The position numbers and the translations under genes are program-made. Shown piece by piece: positions 49,200 through 61,425 of a DNA stretch of 64,000 nucleotides. The stretch's first letter is position 1; every line of letters starts with the position of its first letter. Below the pieces are notes generated by a model. The model saw only the letters and a list, made by a program, of their open reading frames with translations. It was not told the origin of the DNA and ran no database searches. The stretch comes from Argentina anserina (Eukaryota; Streptophyta; Magnoliopsida; Rosales; Rosaceae). The stretch covers positions 1 to 64,000 of the forward strand of contig NW_026089439.1 of the NCBI RefSeq assembly GCF_933775445.1, in the 5' to 3' direction.

Positions 49200-50976
49200 A
49201 TGCGAGTTTCTATTGAATTTGAGAGTTTTGCAAGTGTGGGAGTGTGTTTCTTTCAAACTGAGTATCTTTACATCGATTGCGTATCTTTACTATTCCAATT
49301 GTCTATCTTTACATCGTTTGCGTATATTTACTATTCCAATTGTGTATCTTTTCATTTCTCGTTTGAGTATCTTTCTGTAAGGCTTTCTGATGCGAGTTTC
49401 TATTGAATTTGAGAGTTTTGCAAGTGTGGGAGTGTGGTTCTTTCAAACTGAGTATCTTTACATCGTTTGCGTATCTTTACTATTCCAATTGTGTATCTTT
49501 TCATTTCTCGTTTGAGTATCTTTCTGTAAGGCTTTCTGATGCGAGTTTCTATTGAATTTGAGAGTTTTGCAAGTGTGGGAGTGTGTTTCTTTCAAACTGA
49601 GTATCTTTACATCGATTGCGTATCTTTACTATTCCAATTGTCTATCTTTACATCGTTTGCGTATATTTACTATTCCAATTGTGTATCTTTTCATTTCTCG
49701 TTTGAGTATCTTTCTGTAAGGCTTTCTGATGCGAGTTTCTATTGAATTTGAGAGTTTTGCAAGTGTGGGAGTGTGGTTCTTTCAAACTGAGTATCTTTAC
49801 ATCGTTTGCGTATCTTTACTATTCCAATTGTGTATCTTTTCATTTCTCGTTTGAGTATCTTTCTGTAAGGCTTTCTGATACGAGTTTCTATTGAATTTGA
49901 GAGTTTTGCAAGTGTGGGAGTGTGTTTCTTTCAAACTGAGTATCTTTACATCGTTTGCGTATCTTTACTATTCCAATTGTGTTTCTTTACATCGTTTGCA
50001 TATCTTTACTATTCCAATTGTGTATCTTTTCATTTCTCGTTTGAGTATCTTTCTGTAAGGCTTTCTGATGCGAGTTTCTATTGAATTTGAGAGTTTTGCA
50101 AGTGTGGGAGTGTGTTTCTTTCAAACTGAGTATCTTTACATCGTTTGCGTATCTTTACTATTCCACTTGTCTATCTTTACATCGTTTGCGTATCTTTACT
50201 ATTCGAATTGTGTATCTTTTCATTTCTCGTTTGAGTATCTTTCTGTAAGGCTTTCTGATGCGAGTTTCTATTGAATTTGAGAGTTTTGCAAGTGTGGGAG
50301 TGTGTTTCTTTCAAACTGAGTATCTTTACATCGATTGCGTATCTTTACTATTCCAATTGTCTATCTTTACATCGTTTGCGTATATTTACTATTCCAATTG
50401 TGTATCTATTCATTTCTCGTTTGAGTATCTTTCTGTAAGGCTTTCTGATGCGAGTTTCTATTGAATTTGAGAGTTCTGCAAGTGTGGGAGTGTGGTTCTT
50501 TCAAACTGAGTATCTTTACATCGTTTGCGTATCTTTACTATTCCAATTGTGTATCTTTTCATTTCTCGTTTGAGTATCTTTCTGTAAGGCTTTCTGATAC
50601 GAGTTTCTATTGAATTTGAGAGTTTTGCAAGTGTGGGAGTGTGTTTCTTTCAAACTGAGTATCTTTACATCGTTTGCGTATCTTTACTATTCCAATTGTG
50701 TTTCTTTACATCGTTTGCATATCTTTACTATTCCAATTGTGTATCTTTTCATTTCTCGTTTGAGTATCTTTCTGTAAGGCTTTCTGATGCGAGTTTCTAT
50801 TGAATTTGAGAGTTTTGCAAGTGTGGGAGTGTGTTTCTTTCAAACTGAGTATCTTTACATCGTTTGCGTATCTTTACTATTCCACTTGTCTATCTTTACA
50901 TCGTTTGCGTATCTTTACTATTCGAATTGTGTATCTTTTCATTTCTCGTTTGAGTATCTTTCTGTAAGGCTTTCTG
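49200..50976 (+). repeat. 1777-bp super-repeat, copy 2
   Basis: The same ten-monomer order as 47423-49199 is repeated, including TATCTATTCATT (A at 50408, exactly 1777 bp on). By eye I saw two differences between copies: the site at 49106/50883 and a T-to-C at 50476 (GAGTTCTGC) here. This implies a very recent duplication. Confidence 0.92.
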
Positions 50977-52121
50977 ATGCGAGTTTCTATTGAATTTGAG
51001 AGTTTTGCAAGTGTGGGAGTGTGTTTCTTTCAAACTGAGTATCTTTACATCGATTGCGTATCTTTACTATTCCAATTGTCTATCTTTACATCGTTTGCGT
51101 ATATTTACTATTCCAATTGTGTATCTTTTCATTTCTCGTTTGAGTATCTTTCTGTAAGGCTTTCTGATGCGAGTTTCTATTGAATTTGAGAGTTTTGCAA
51201 GTGTGGGAGTGTGGTTCTTTCAAACTGAGTATCTTTACATCGTTTGCGTATCTTTACTATTCCAATTGTGTATCTTTTCATTTCTCGTTTGAGTATCTTT
51301 CTGTAAGGCTTTCTGATGCGAGTTTCTATTGAATTTGAGAGTTTTGCAAGTGTGGGAGTGTGTTTCTTTCAAACTGAGTATCTTTACATCTTTTGCGTAT
51401 CTTTACTATTCCAATTGTGTTTCTTTACATCGTTTGCGTATCTTTACTATTCCAATTGTGTATCTTTTCATTTCTCGTTTGAGTATCTTTCTGTAAGGCT
51501 TTCTGATGCGAGTTTCTATTGAATTTGAGAGTTTTGCAAGTGTGGGAGTGTGTTTCTTTCAAACTGAGTATCTTTACATCTTTTGCGTATCTTTACTATT
51601 CCAATTGTGTATCTTTTCATTTCTCGTTTGAGTATCTTTCTGTAAGGCTTCTGATGCGAGTTTCTATTGTATTTGAGAGTTTTGCAAGTGTGGGAGTGTG
51701 TTTCTTTCAAACTGAGTATCTTTACATCGTTTGCGTATCTTTACTATTCCAATTGTGTTTCTTTACATCGTTTGCGTATCTTTACTATTCCAATTGTGTA
51801 TCTTTTCATTTCTCGTTTGAGTATCTTTCTGTAAGGCTTTCTGATGCGAGTTTCTATTGAATTTGAGAGTTTTGCAAGTGTGGGAGTGTGTTTCTTTCAA
51901 ACTGAGTATCTTTACATCGATTGCGTATCTTTACTATTCCAATTGTCTATCTTTACATCGTTTGCGTATCTTTACTATTCCAATTGTGTATCTTTTCATT
52001 TCTCGTTTGAGTATCTTTCTGTAAGGCTTCTGATTCGAGTTTCTATTGTATTTGAGAGTTTTGCAAGTGTGGGAGTGTGTTTCTTTCAAACTGAGTATCT
52101 TTACATCGATTGCGTATCTTT

Positions 52122-55100
52122 ATTATTCCAATTGTGTATCTTTTCATTTCTCGTTTGAGTATCTTTCTGTAAGGCTTTCTGATGCGAGTTTCTATTGAAT
52201 TTGAGAGTTTTGCAAGTGTGGGAGTGTGTTTCTTTCAAACTGAGTATCTTTACATCGTTTGCGTATCTTTACTATTCCAATTGTGTATCTTTACATCGTT
52301 TGCGTATATTTACTATTCCAATTGTGTATCTTTTCATTTCTCGTTTGAGTATCTTTCTGTAAGGCTTTCTGATGCGAGTTTCTATTGAATTTGAGAGTTT
52401 TGCAAGTGTGGGAGTGTGTTTCTTTCAAACTGAGTATCTTTACATCGTTTGCGTATCTTTACTATTCCAATTGTGTTTCTTTACATCATTTGCGTATCTT
52501 TACTATTCGAATTGTGTATCTTTTCATTTCTCGTTTGAGTATCTTTCTGTAAGGCTTTCTGATGCGAGTTTCTATTGAATTTGAGAGTTTTGCAAGTGTG
52601 GGAGTGTGTTTCTTTCAAACTGAGTATCTTTACATCGATTGCGTATCTTTACTATTCCAATTGTCTATCTTTACATCGTTTGCGTATCTTTACTATTCCA
52701 ATTGTGTTTCTTTCAATCTGAGTATCTTTACATCGTTTGAGTATCTTTACTATTCCAATTGTGTTTCTTTACATCGTTTGCGTATCTTTACTATTCCAAT
52801 TGTGTATCTTTTCATTTCTCGTTTGAGTATCTTTCTGTAAGGCTTCTGATTCGAGTTTCTATTGTATTTGAGAGTTTTGCAAGTGTGGGAGTGTGTTTAT
52901 TTCAAACTGAGTATCTTTACATCGATTGCGTATCTTTACTATTCCAATTGTGTTTCTTTTCATTTCTCGTTTGAGTATCTTTCTGTAAGGCTTTCTGATG
53001 CGAGTTTCTATTGAATTTGAGAGTTTTGCAAGTGTGGGAGTGTGTTTCTTTCAAACTGAGTATCTTTACATCGTTTGCGTATCTTTACTATTCCAATTCT
53101 GTATCTTTTCATTTCTCGTTTGAGTATCTTTCTGTAAGGCTTCTGATTCGAGTTTCTATTGTATTTGAGAGTTTTGCAAGTGTGGGAGTGTGTTTCTTTC
53201 AAACTGAGTATCTTTACATCGATTGCGTATCTTTACTATTCCAATTGTGTTTCTTTTCATTTCTCGTTTGAGTATCTTTCTGTAAGGCTTTCTGATGCGA
53301 GTTTCTATTGAATTTGAGAGTTTTGCAAGTGTGGGAGTGTGTTTCTTTCAAACTGAGTATCTTTACATCGTTTGCGTATCTTTACTATTCCAATTGTGTA
53401 TATTTACATCGTTTGCGTATATTTACTATTCCAATTGTGTATCTTTTCATTTCTCGTTTGAGTATCTTTCTGTAAGGCTTCTGATGCGAGTTTCTATTGT
53501 ATTTGAGAGTTTTGCAAGTGTGGGAGTGTGTTTCTTTCAAACTGAGTTTCTTTACATCGTTTGCGTATCTTTACTATTCCAATTGTGTTTCTTTACATCG
53601 TTTGCGTATCTTTACTATTCCAATTGTGTATCTTTTCATTTCTCGTTTGAGTATCTTTCTGTAAGGCTTTCTGATGCGAGTTTCTATTGAATTTGAGAGT
53701 TTTGCAAGTGTGGGAGTGTGTTTCTTTCAAACTGAGTATCTTTACATCTTTTGCGTATGTTTACTATTCCAATTGTGTTTCTTTACATCGTTTGCGTATC
53801 TTTACTATTCCAATTGTGTATCTTTTCATTTCTCGTTTGAGTATCTTTCTGTAAGGCTTTCTGATGCGAGTTTCTATTGAATTTGAGAGTTTTGCAAGTG
53901 TGGGAGTGTGTTTCTTTCAAACTGAGTATCTTTACATCGTTTGCGTATCTTTACTATTCCAATTGTCTATCTTTACATCGTTTGCGTATCTTTACTATAC
54001 GAATTGTGTATCTTTTCATTTCTCGTTTGAGTATCTTTCTGTAAGGCTTTCTGATGCGAGTTTCTATTGAATTTGAGAGTTTTGCAAGTGTGGGAGTGTG
54101 TTTCTTTCAAACTGAGTATCTTTACATCGATTGCGTATCTTTACTATTCCAATTGTCTATCTTTACATCGTTTGCGTATATTTACTATTCCAATTGTGTA
54201 TCTTTTCATTTCTCGTTTGAGTATCTTTCTGTAAGGCTTTCTGATGCGAGTTTCTATTGAATTTGAGAGTTTTGCAAGTGTGGGAGTGTGTTTCTTTCAA
54301 ACTGAGTATCTTTACATCGTTTGCGTATCTTTACTATTCCAATTGTCTATCTTTTCATTTCTCGTTTGAGTATCTTTCTGTAAGGCTTTCTGATGCGAGT
54401 TTCTATTGAATTTGAGAGTTTTGCAAGTGTGGGAGTGTGTTTCTTTCAAACTGAGTATCTTTACATCTTTTGCGTATGTTTACTATTCCAATTGTGTTTC
54501 TTTACATCGATTGCGTATCTTTACTATTCCAATTGTGTATCTTTTCATTTCTCGTTTGAGTATCTTTCTGTAAGGCTTCTGATGCGAGTTTCTATTGTAT
54601 TTGATAGTTTTGCAAGTGTGGGAGTGTGTTTCTTTCAAACTGAGTATCTTTACATCGTTTGCGTATCTTTACTATTCCAATTGTGTTTCTTTACATCGTT
54701 TGCGTATCTTTACTATTCCAATTGTGTATCTTTTCATTTCTCGTTTGAGTATCTTTCTGTAAGGCTTTCTGATGCGAGTTTCTATTGAATTTGAGAGTTT
54801 TGCAAGTGTGGGAGTGTGTTTCTTTCAAACTGAGTATCTTTACATCGATTGCGTATCTTTACTATTCCAATTGTCTATCTTTACATCGTTTGCGTATCTT
54901 TACTATTCCAATTGTGTATCTTTTCATTTCTCGTTTGAGTATCTTTCTGTAAGGCTTCTGATTCGAGTTTCTATTGTATTTGAGAGTTTTGCAAGTGTGG
55001 GAGTGTGTTTCTTTCAAACTGAGTATCTTTACATCGATTGCGTATCTTTACTATTCCAATTGTCTATCTTTACATCGTTTGCGTATATTTACTATTCCAA

Positions 55101-56782
55101 TTGTGTATCTTTTCATTTCTCGTTTGAGTATCTTTCTGTAAGGCTTTCTGATGCGAGTTTCTATTGAATTTGAGAGTTTTGCAAGTGTGGGAGTGTGTTT
55201 CTTTCAAACTGAGTATCTTTACATCGTTTGCGTATCTTTACTATTCCAATTGTGTATCTTTTCATTTCTCGTTTGAGTATCTTTCTGTAAGGCTTTCTGA
55301 TGCGAGTTTCTATTGAATTTGAGAGTTTTGCAAGTGTGGGAGTGTGTTTCTTTCAAACTGAGTATCTTTACATCGATTGCGTATCTTTACTATTCCAATT
55401 GTGTTTCTTTTCATTTCTCGTTTGAGTATCTTTCTGTAAGGCTTTCTGATGCGAGTTTCTATTGAATTTGAGAGTTTTGCAAGTGTGGGAGTGTGTTTCT
55501 TTCAAACTGAGTATCTTTACATCGTTTGCGTGTATTTACTATTCCAATTCTGTATCTTTTCATTTCTCGTTTGAGTATCTTTCTGTAAGGCTTCTGATTC
55601 GAGTTTCTATTGTATTTGAGAGTTTTGCAAGTGTGGGAGTGTGTTTCTTTCAAACTGAGTATCTTTACATCGATTGCGTATCTTTACTATTCCAATTGTG
55701 TTTCTTTTCATTTCTCGTTTGAGTATCTTTCTGTAAGGCTTTCTGATGCGAGTTTCTATTGAATTTGAGAGTTTTGCAAGTGTGGGAGTGTGTTTCTTTC
55801 AAACTGAGTATCTTTACATCGTTTGCGTATCTTTACTATTCCAATTGTGTATCTTTACATCGTTTGCGTATATTTACTATTCCAATTGTGTATCTTTTCA
55901 TTTCTCGTTTGAGTATCTTTCTGTAAGGCTTCTGATGCGAGTTTCTATTGTATTTGAGAGTTTTGCAAGTGTGGGAGTGTGTTTCTTTCAAACTGAGTTT
56001 CTTTACATCGTTTGCGTATCTTTACTATTCCAATTGTGTTTCTTTACATCGTTTGCGTATCTTTACTATTCCAATTGTGTTTCTTTACATCGTTTGCGTA
56101 TCTTTACTATTCCAATTGTGTATCTTTTCATTTCTCGTTTGAGTATCTTTCTGTAAGGCTTTCTGATGCGAGTTTCTATTGAATTTGAGAGTTTTGCAAG
56201 TGTGGGAGTGTGTTTCTTTCAAACTGAGTATCTTTACATCTTTTGCGTATGTTTACTATTCCAATTGTGTATCTTTACATCATTTGCGTATCTTTACTAT
56301 TCGAATTGTGTATCTTTTCATTTCTCGTTTGAGTATCTTTCTGTAAGGCTTTCTGATGCGAGTTTCTATTGAATTTGAGAGTTTTGCAAGTGTGGGAGTG
56401 TGTTTCTTTCAAACTGAGTATCTTTACATCGTTTGCGTATCTTTACTATTCCAATTGTGTATCTTTTCATTTCTCGTTTGAGTATCTTTCTGTAAGGCTT
56501 TCTGATGCGAGTTTCTATTGAATTTGAGAGTTTTGCAAGTGTGGGAGTGTGTTTCTTTCAAACTGAGTATCTTTACATCTTTTGCGTATGTTTACTATTC
56601 CAATTGTGTATCTTTACATCATTTGCGTATCTTTACTATTCGAATTGTGTATCTTTTCATTTCTCGTTTGAGTATCTTTCTGTAAGGCTTCTGATGCGAG
56701 TTTCTATTGTATTTGAGAGTTTTGCAAGTGTGGGAGTGTGTTTCTTTCAAACTGAGTATCTTTACATCGATTGCGTATCTTT
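52122..56782 (+). repeat. 4661-bp tandem duplication, copy 1
   Basis: Starts 52182 to 56505 all recur at +4661. Marker variants include TTTATTATTCC (52122), the 287-bp chimera, GTTTATTTCAAAC, CCAATTCTG, GTATATTTACATC, TTTACTATACG, GTCTATCTTTTC, ATTTGATAGTT and TTTGCGTGTATTTAC. The left limit lies between the monomer start at 52033 (ATTCGAG here, ATGCGAG at 56694) and TTTATTATT. Confidence 0.92.
52562..52848 (+). repeat. 287-bp chimeric monomer, first copy
   Basis: After a normal double M4+M5, the sequence re-enters module M3 partway: CCAATTGTGTTTCTTTCAATC. The 16 bases GTGTTTCTTTCAATCT correspond to the end of M3 with one A-to-T change. Two further M4+M5 pairs follow (the first with TTTGAG in place of TTTGCG), then M6 and M7. 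The length fits 189+16+41+41. The M5-M4 junction variant GTGTTTCTTTAC and the M3 end GTGTTTCTTTCA share GTGTTTCTTT, which explains the jump. Confidence 0.88.
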
Positions 56783-59700
56783 ATTATTCCAATTGTGTAT
56801 CTTTTCATTTCTCGTTTGAGTATCTTTCTGTAAGGCTTTCTGATGCGAGTTTCTATTGAATTTGAGAGTTTTGCAAGTGTGGGAGTGTGTTTCTTTCAAA
56901 CTGAGTATCTTTACATCGTTTGCGTATCTTTACTATTCCAATTGTGTATCTTTACATCGTTTGCGTATATTTACTATTCCAATTGTGTATCTTTTCATTT
57001 CTCGTTTGAGTATCTTTCTGTAAGGCTTTCTGATGCGAGTTTCTATTGAATTTGAGAGTTTTGCAAGTGTGGGAGTGTGTTTCTTTCAAACTGAGTATCT
57101 TTACATCGTTTGCGTATCTTTACTATTCCAATTGTGTTTCTTTACATCATTTGCGTATCTTTACTATTCGAATTGTGTATCTTTTCATTTCTCGTTTGAG
57201 TATCTTTCTGTAAGGCTTTCTGATGCGAGTTTCTATTGAATTTGAGAGTTTTGCAAGTGTGGGAGTGTGTTTCTTTCAAACTGAGTATCTTTACATCGAT
57301 TGCGTATCTTTACTATTCCAATTGTCTATCTTTACATCGTTTGCGTATCTTTACTATTCCAATTGTGTTTCTTTCAATCTGAGTATCTTTACATCGTTTG
57401 AGTATCTTTACTATTCCAATTGTGTTTCTTTACATCGTTTGCGTATCTTTACTATTCCAATTGTGTATCTTTTCATTTCTCGTTTGAGTATCTTTCTGTA
57501 AGGCTTCTGATTCGAGTTTCTATTGTATTTGAGAGTTTTGCAAGTGTGGGAGTGTGTTTATTTCAAACTGAGTATCTTTACATCGATTGCGTATCTTTAC
57601 TATTCCAATTGTGTTTCTTTTCATTTCTCGTTTGAGTATCTTTCTGTAAGGCTTTCTGATGCGAGTTTCTATTGAATTTGAGAGTTTTGCAAGTGTGGGA
57701 GTGTGTTTCTTTCAAACTGAGTATCTTTACATCGTTTGCGTATCTTTACTATTCCAATTCTGTATCTTTTCATTTCTCGTTTGAGTATCTTTCTGTAAGG
57801 CTTCTGATTCGAGTTTCTATTGTATTTGAGAGTTTTGCAAGTGTGGGAGTGTGTTTCTTTCAAACTGAGTATCTTTACATCGATTGCGTATCTTTACTAT
57901 TCCAATTGTGTTTCTTTTCATTTCTCGTTTGAGTATCTTTCTGTAAGGCTTTCTGATGCGAGTTTCTATTGAATTTGAGAGTTTTGCAAGTGTGGGAGTG
58001 TGTTTCTTTCAAACTGAGTATCTTTACATCGTTTGCGTATCTTTACTATTCCAATTGTGTATATTTACATCGTTTGCGTATATTTACTATTCCAATTGTG
58101 TATCTTTTCATTTCTCGTTTGAGTATCTTTCTGTAAGGCTTCTGATGCGAGTTTCTATTGTATTTGAGAGTTTTGCAAGTGTGGGAGTGTGTTTCTTTCA
58201 AACTGAGTTTCTTTACATCGTTTGCGTATCTTTACTATTCCAATTGTGTTTCTTTACATCGTTTGCGTATCTTTACTATTCCAATTGTGTATCTTTTCAT
58301 TTCTCGTTTGAGTATCTTTCTGTAAGGCTTTCTGATGCGAGTTTCTATTGAATTTGAGAGTTTTGCAAGTGTGGGAGTGTGTTTCTTTCAAACTGAGTAT
58401 CTTTACATCTTTTGCGTATGTTTACTATTCCAATTGTGTTTCTTTACATCGTTTGCGTATCTTTACTATTCCAATTGTGTATCTTTTCATTTCTCGTTTG
58501 AGTATCTTTCTGTAAGGCTTTCTGATGCGAGTTTCTATTGAATTTGAGAGTTTTGCAAGTGTGGGAGTGTGTTTCTTTCAAACTGAGTATCTTTACATCG
58601 TTTGCGTATCTTTACTATTCCAATTGTCTATCTTTACATCGTTTGCGTATCTTTACTATACGAATTGTGTATCTTTTCATTTCTCGTTTGAGTATCTTTC
58701 TGTAAGGCTTTCTGATGCGAGTTTCTATTGAATTTGAGAGTTTTGCAAGTGTGGGAGTGTGTTTCTTTCAAACTGAGTATCTTTACATCGATTGCGTATC
58801 TTTACTATTCCAATTGTCTATCTTTACATCGTTTGCGTATATTTACTATTCCAATTGTGTATCTTTTCATTTCTCGTTTGAGTATCTTTCTGTAAGGCTT
58901 TCTGATGCGAGTTTCTATTGAATTTGAGAGTTTTGCAAGTGTGGGAGTGTGTTTCTTTCAAACTGAGTATCTTTACATCGTTTGCGTATCTTTACTATTC
59001 CAATTGTCTATCTTTTCATTTCTCGTTTGAGTATCTTTCTGTAAGGCTTTCTGATGCGAGTTTCTATTGAATTTGAGAGTTTTGCAAGTGTGGGAGTGTG
59101 TTTCTTTCAAACTGAGTATCTTTACATCTTTTGCGTATGTTTACTATTCCAATTGTGTTTCTTTACATCGATTGCGTATCTTTACTATTCCAATTGTGTA
59201 TCTTTTCATTTCTCGTTTGAGTATCTTTCTGTAAGGCTTCTGATGCGAGTTTCTATTGTATTTGATAGTTTTGCAAGTGTGGGAGTGTGTTTCTTTCAAA
59301 CTGAGTATCTTTACATCGTTTGCGTATCTTTACTATTCCAATTGTGTTTCTTTACATCGTTTGCGTATCTTTACTATTCCAATTGTGTATCTTTTCATTT
59401 CTCGTTTGAGTATCTTTCTGTAAGGCTTTCTGATGCGAGTTTCTATTGAATTTGAGAGTTTTGCAAGTGTGGGAGTGTGTTTCTTTCAAACTGAGTATCT
59501 TTACATCGATTGCGTATCTTTACTATTCCAATTGTCTATCTTTACATCGTTTGCGTATCTTTACTATTCCAATTGTGTATCTTTTCATTTCTCGTTTGAG
59601 TATCTTTCTGTAAGGCTTCTGATTCGAGTTTCTATTGTATTTGAGAGTTTTGCAAGTGTGGGAGTGTGTTTCTTTCAAACTGAGTATCTTTACATCGATT

Positions 59701-61425
59701 GCGTATCTTTACTATTCCAATTGTCTATCTTTACATCGTTTGCGTATATTTACTATTCCAATTGTGTATCTTTTCATTTCTCGTTTGAGTATCTTTCTGT
59801 AAGGCTTTCTGATGCGAGTTTCTATTGAATTTGAGAGTTTTGCAAGTGTGGGAGTGTGTTTCTTTCAAACTGAGTATCTTTACATCGTTTGCGTATCTTT
59901 ACTATTCCAATTGTGTATCTTTTCATTTCTCGTTTGAGTATCTTTCTGTAAGGCTTTCTGATGCGAGTTTCTATTGAATTTGAGAGTTTTGCAAGTGTGG
60001 GAGTGTGTTTCTTTCAAACTGAGTATCTTTACATCGATTGCGTATCTTTACTATTCCAATTGTGTTTCTTTTCATTTCTCGTTTGAGTATCTTTCTGTAA
60101 GGCTTTCTGATGCGAGTTTCTATTGAATTTGAGAGTTTTGCAAGTGTGGGAGTGTGTTTCTTTCAAACTGAGTATCTTTACATCGTTTGCGTGTATTTAC
60201 TATTCCAATTCTGTATCTTTTCATTTCTCGTTTGAGTATCTTTCTGTAAGGCTTCTGATTCGAGTTTCTATTGTATTTGAGAGTTTTGCAAGTGTGGGAG
60301 TGTGTTTCTTTCAAACTGAGTATCTTTACATCGATTGCGTATCTTTACTATTCCAATTGTGTTTCTTTTCATTTCTCGTTTGAGTATCTTTCTGTAAGGC
60401 TTTCTGATGCGAGTTTCTATTGAATTTGAGAGTTTTGCAAGTGTGGGAGTGTGTTTCTTTCAAACTGAGTATCTTTACATCGTTTGCGTATCTTTACTAT
60501 TCCAATTGTGTATCTTTACATCGTTTGCGTATATTTACTATTCCAATTGTGTATCTTTTCATTTCTCGTTTGAGTATCTTTCTGTAAGGCTTCTGATGCG
60601 AGTTTCTATTGTATTTGAGAGTTTTGCAAGTGTGGGAGTGTGTTTCTTTCAAACTGAGTTTCTTTACATCGTTTGCGTATCTTTACTATTCCAATTGTGT
60701 TTCTTTACATCGTTTGCGTATCTTTACTATTCCAATTGTGTTTCTTTACATCGTTTGCGTATCTTTACTATTCCAATTGTGTATCTTTTCATTTCTCGTT
60801 TGAGTATCTTTCTGTAAGGCTTTCTGATGCGAGTTTCTATTGAATTTGAGAGTTTTGCAAGTGTGGGAGTGTGTTTCTTTCAAACTGAGTATCTTTACAT
60901 CTTTTGCGTATGTTTACTATTCCAATTGTGTATCTTTACATCATTTGCGTATCTTTACTATTCGAATTGTGTATCTTTTCATTTCTCGTTTGAGTATCTT
61001 TCTGTAAGGCTTTCTGATGCGAGTTTCTATTGAATTTGAGAGTTTTGCAAGTGTGGGAGTGTGTTTCTTTCAAACTGAGTATCTTTACATCGTTTGCGTA
61101 TCTTTACTATTCCAATTGTGTATCTTTTCATTTCTCGTTTGAGTATCTTTCTGTAAGGCTTTCTGATGCGAGTTTCTATTGAATTTGAGAGTTTTGCAAG
61201 TGTGGGAGTGTGTTTCTTTCAAACTGAGTATCTTTACATCTTTTGCGTATGTTTACTATTCCAATTGTGTATCTTTACATCATTTGCGTATCTTTACTAT
61301 TCGAATTGTGTATCTTTTCATTTCTCGTTTGAGTATCTTTCTGTAAGGCTTCTGATGCGAGTTTCTATTGTATTTGAGAGTTTTGCAAGTGTGGGAGTGT
61401 GTTTCTTTCAAACTGAGTATCTTTA
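56783..61425 (+). repeat. 4661-bp tandem duplication, copy 2
   Basis: All markers of copy 1 recur here in register; I noticed no base difference in the stretches I compared. The match ends near 61425, where this copy has CATCGTTTGCG and the corresponding place near 56764 has CATCGATTGCG. The distal part of this copy is the first copy of the 1666-bp repeat. Confidence 0.92.
57223..57509 (+). repeat. 287-bp chimeric monomer, second copy
   Basis: This is the same chimera as the one starting at 52562, 4661 bp downstream, carrying the same CAATCTGAG and TTTGAGTATC changes. It was copied as part of the 4661-bp duplication rather than formed again. Confidence 0.9.

Larger units (their letters stand above)
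45076..51315 (+). repeat. 719-bp four-monomer higher-order repeat zone
   Basis: Four monomer types alternate in fixed order: D (190 bp, CATCGATTGCG and GTCTATC), W (149 bp, GTGTGGTTCTTTC), T (190 bp, GATACGAG and TTTGCATATC) and C (190 bp, TTCCACTTGTC with TTCGAATTG). Their sum is 719 bp. The order from 45076 is D W T C, an extra C (45795), D W T C (45985), D W T C (46704), D W (47423), D W T C (47762), D W T C (48481), D W (49200), D W T C (49539), D W T C (50258), D W (50977). Every monomer here is of the GGCTTTCTG type. This is the most regular part of the window. Confidence 0.92.
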
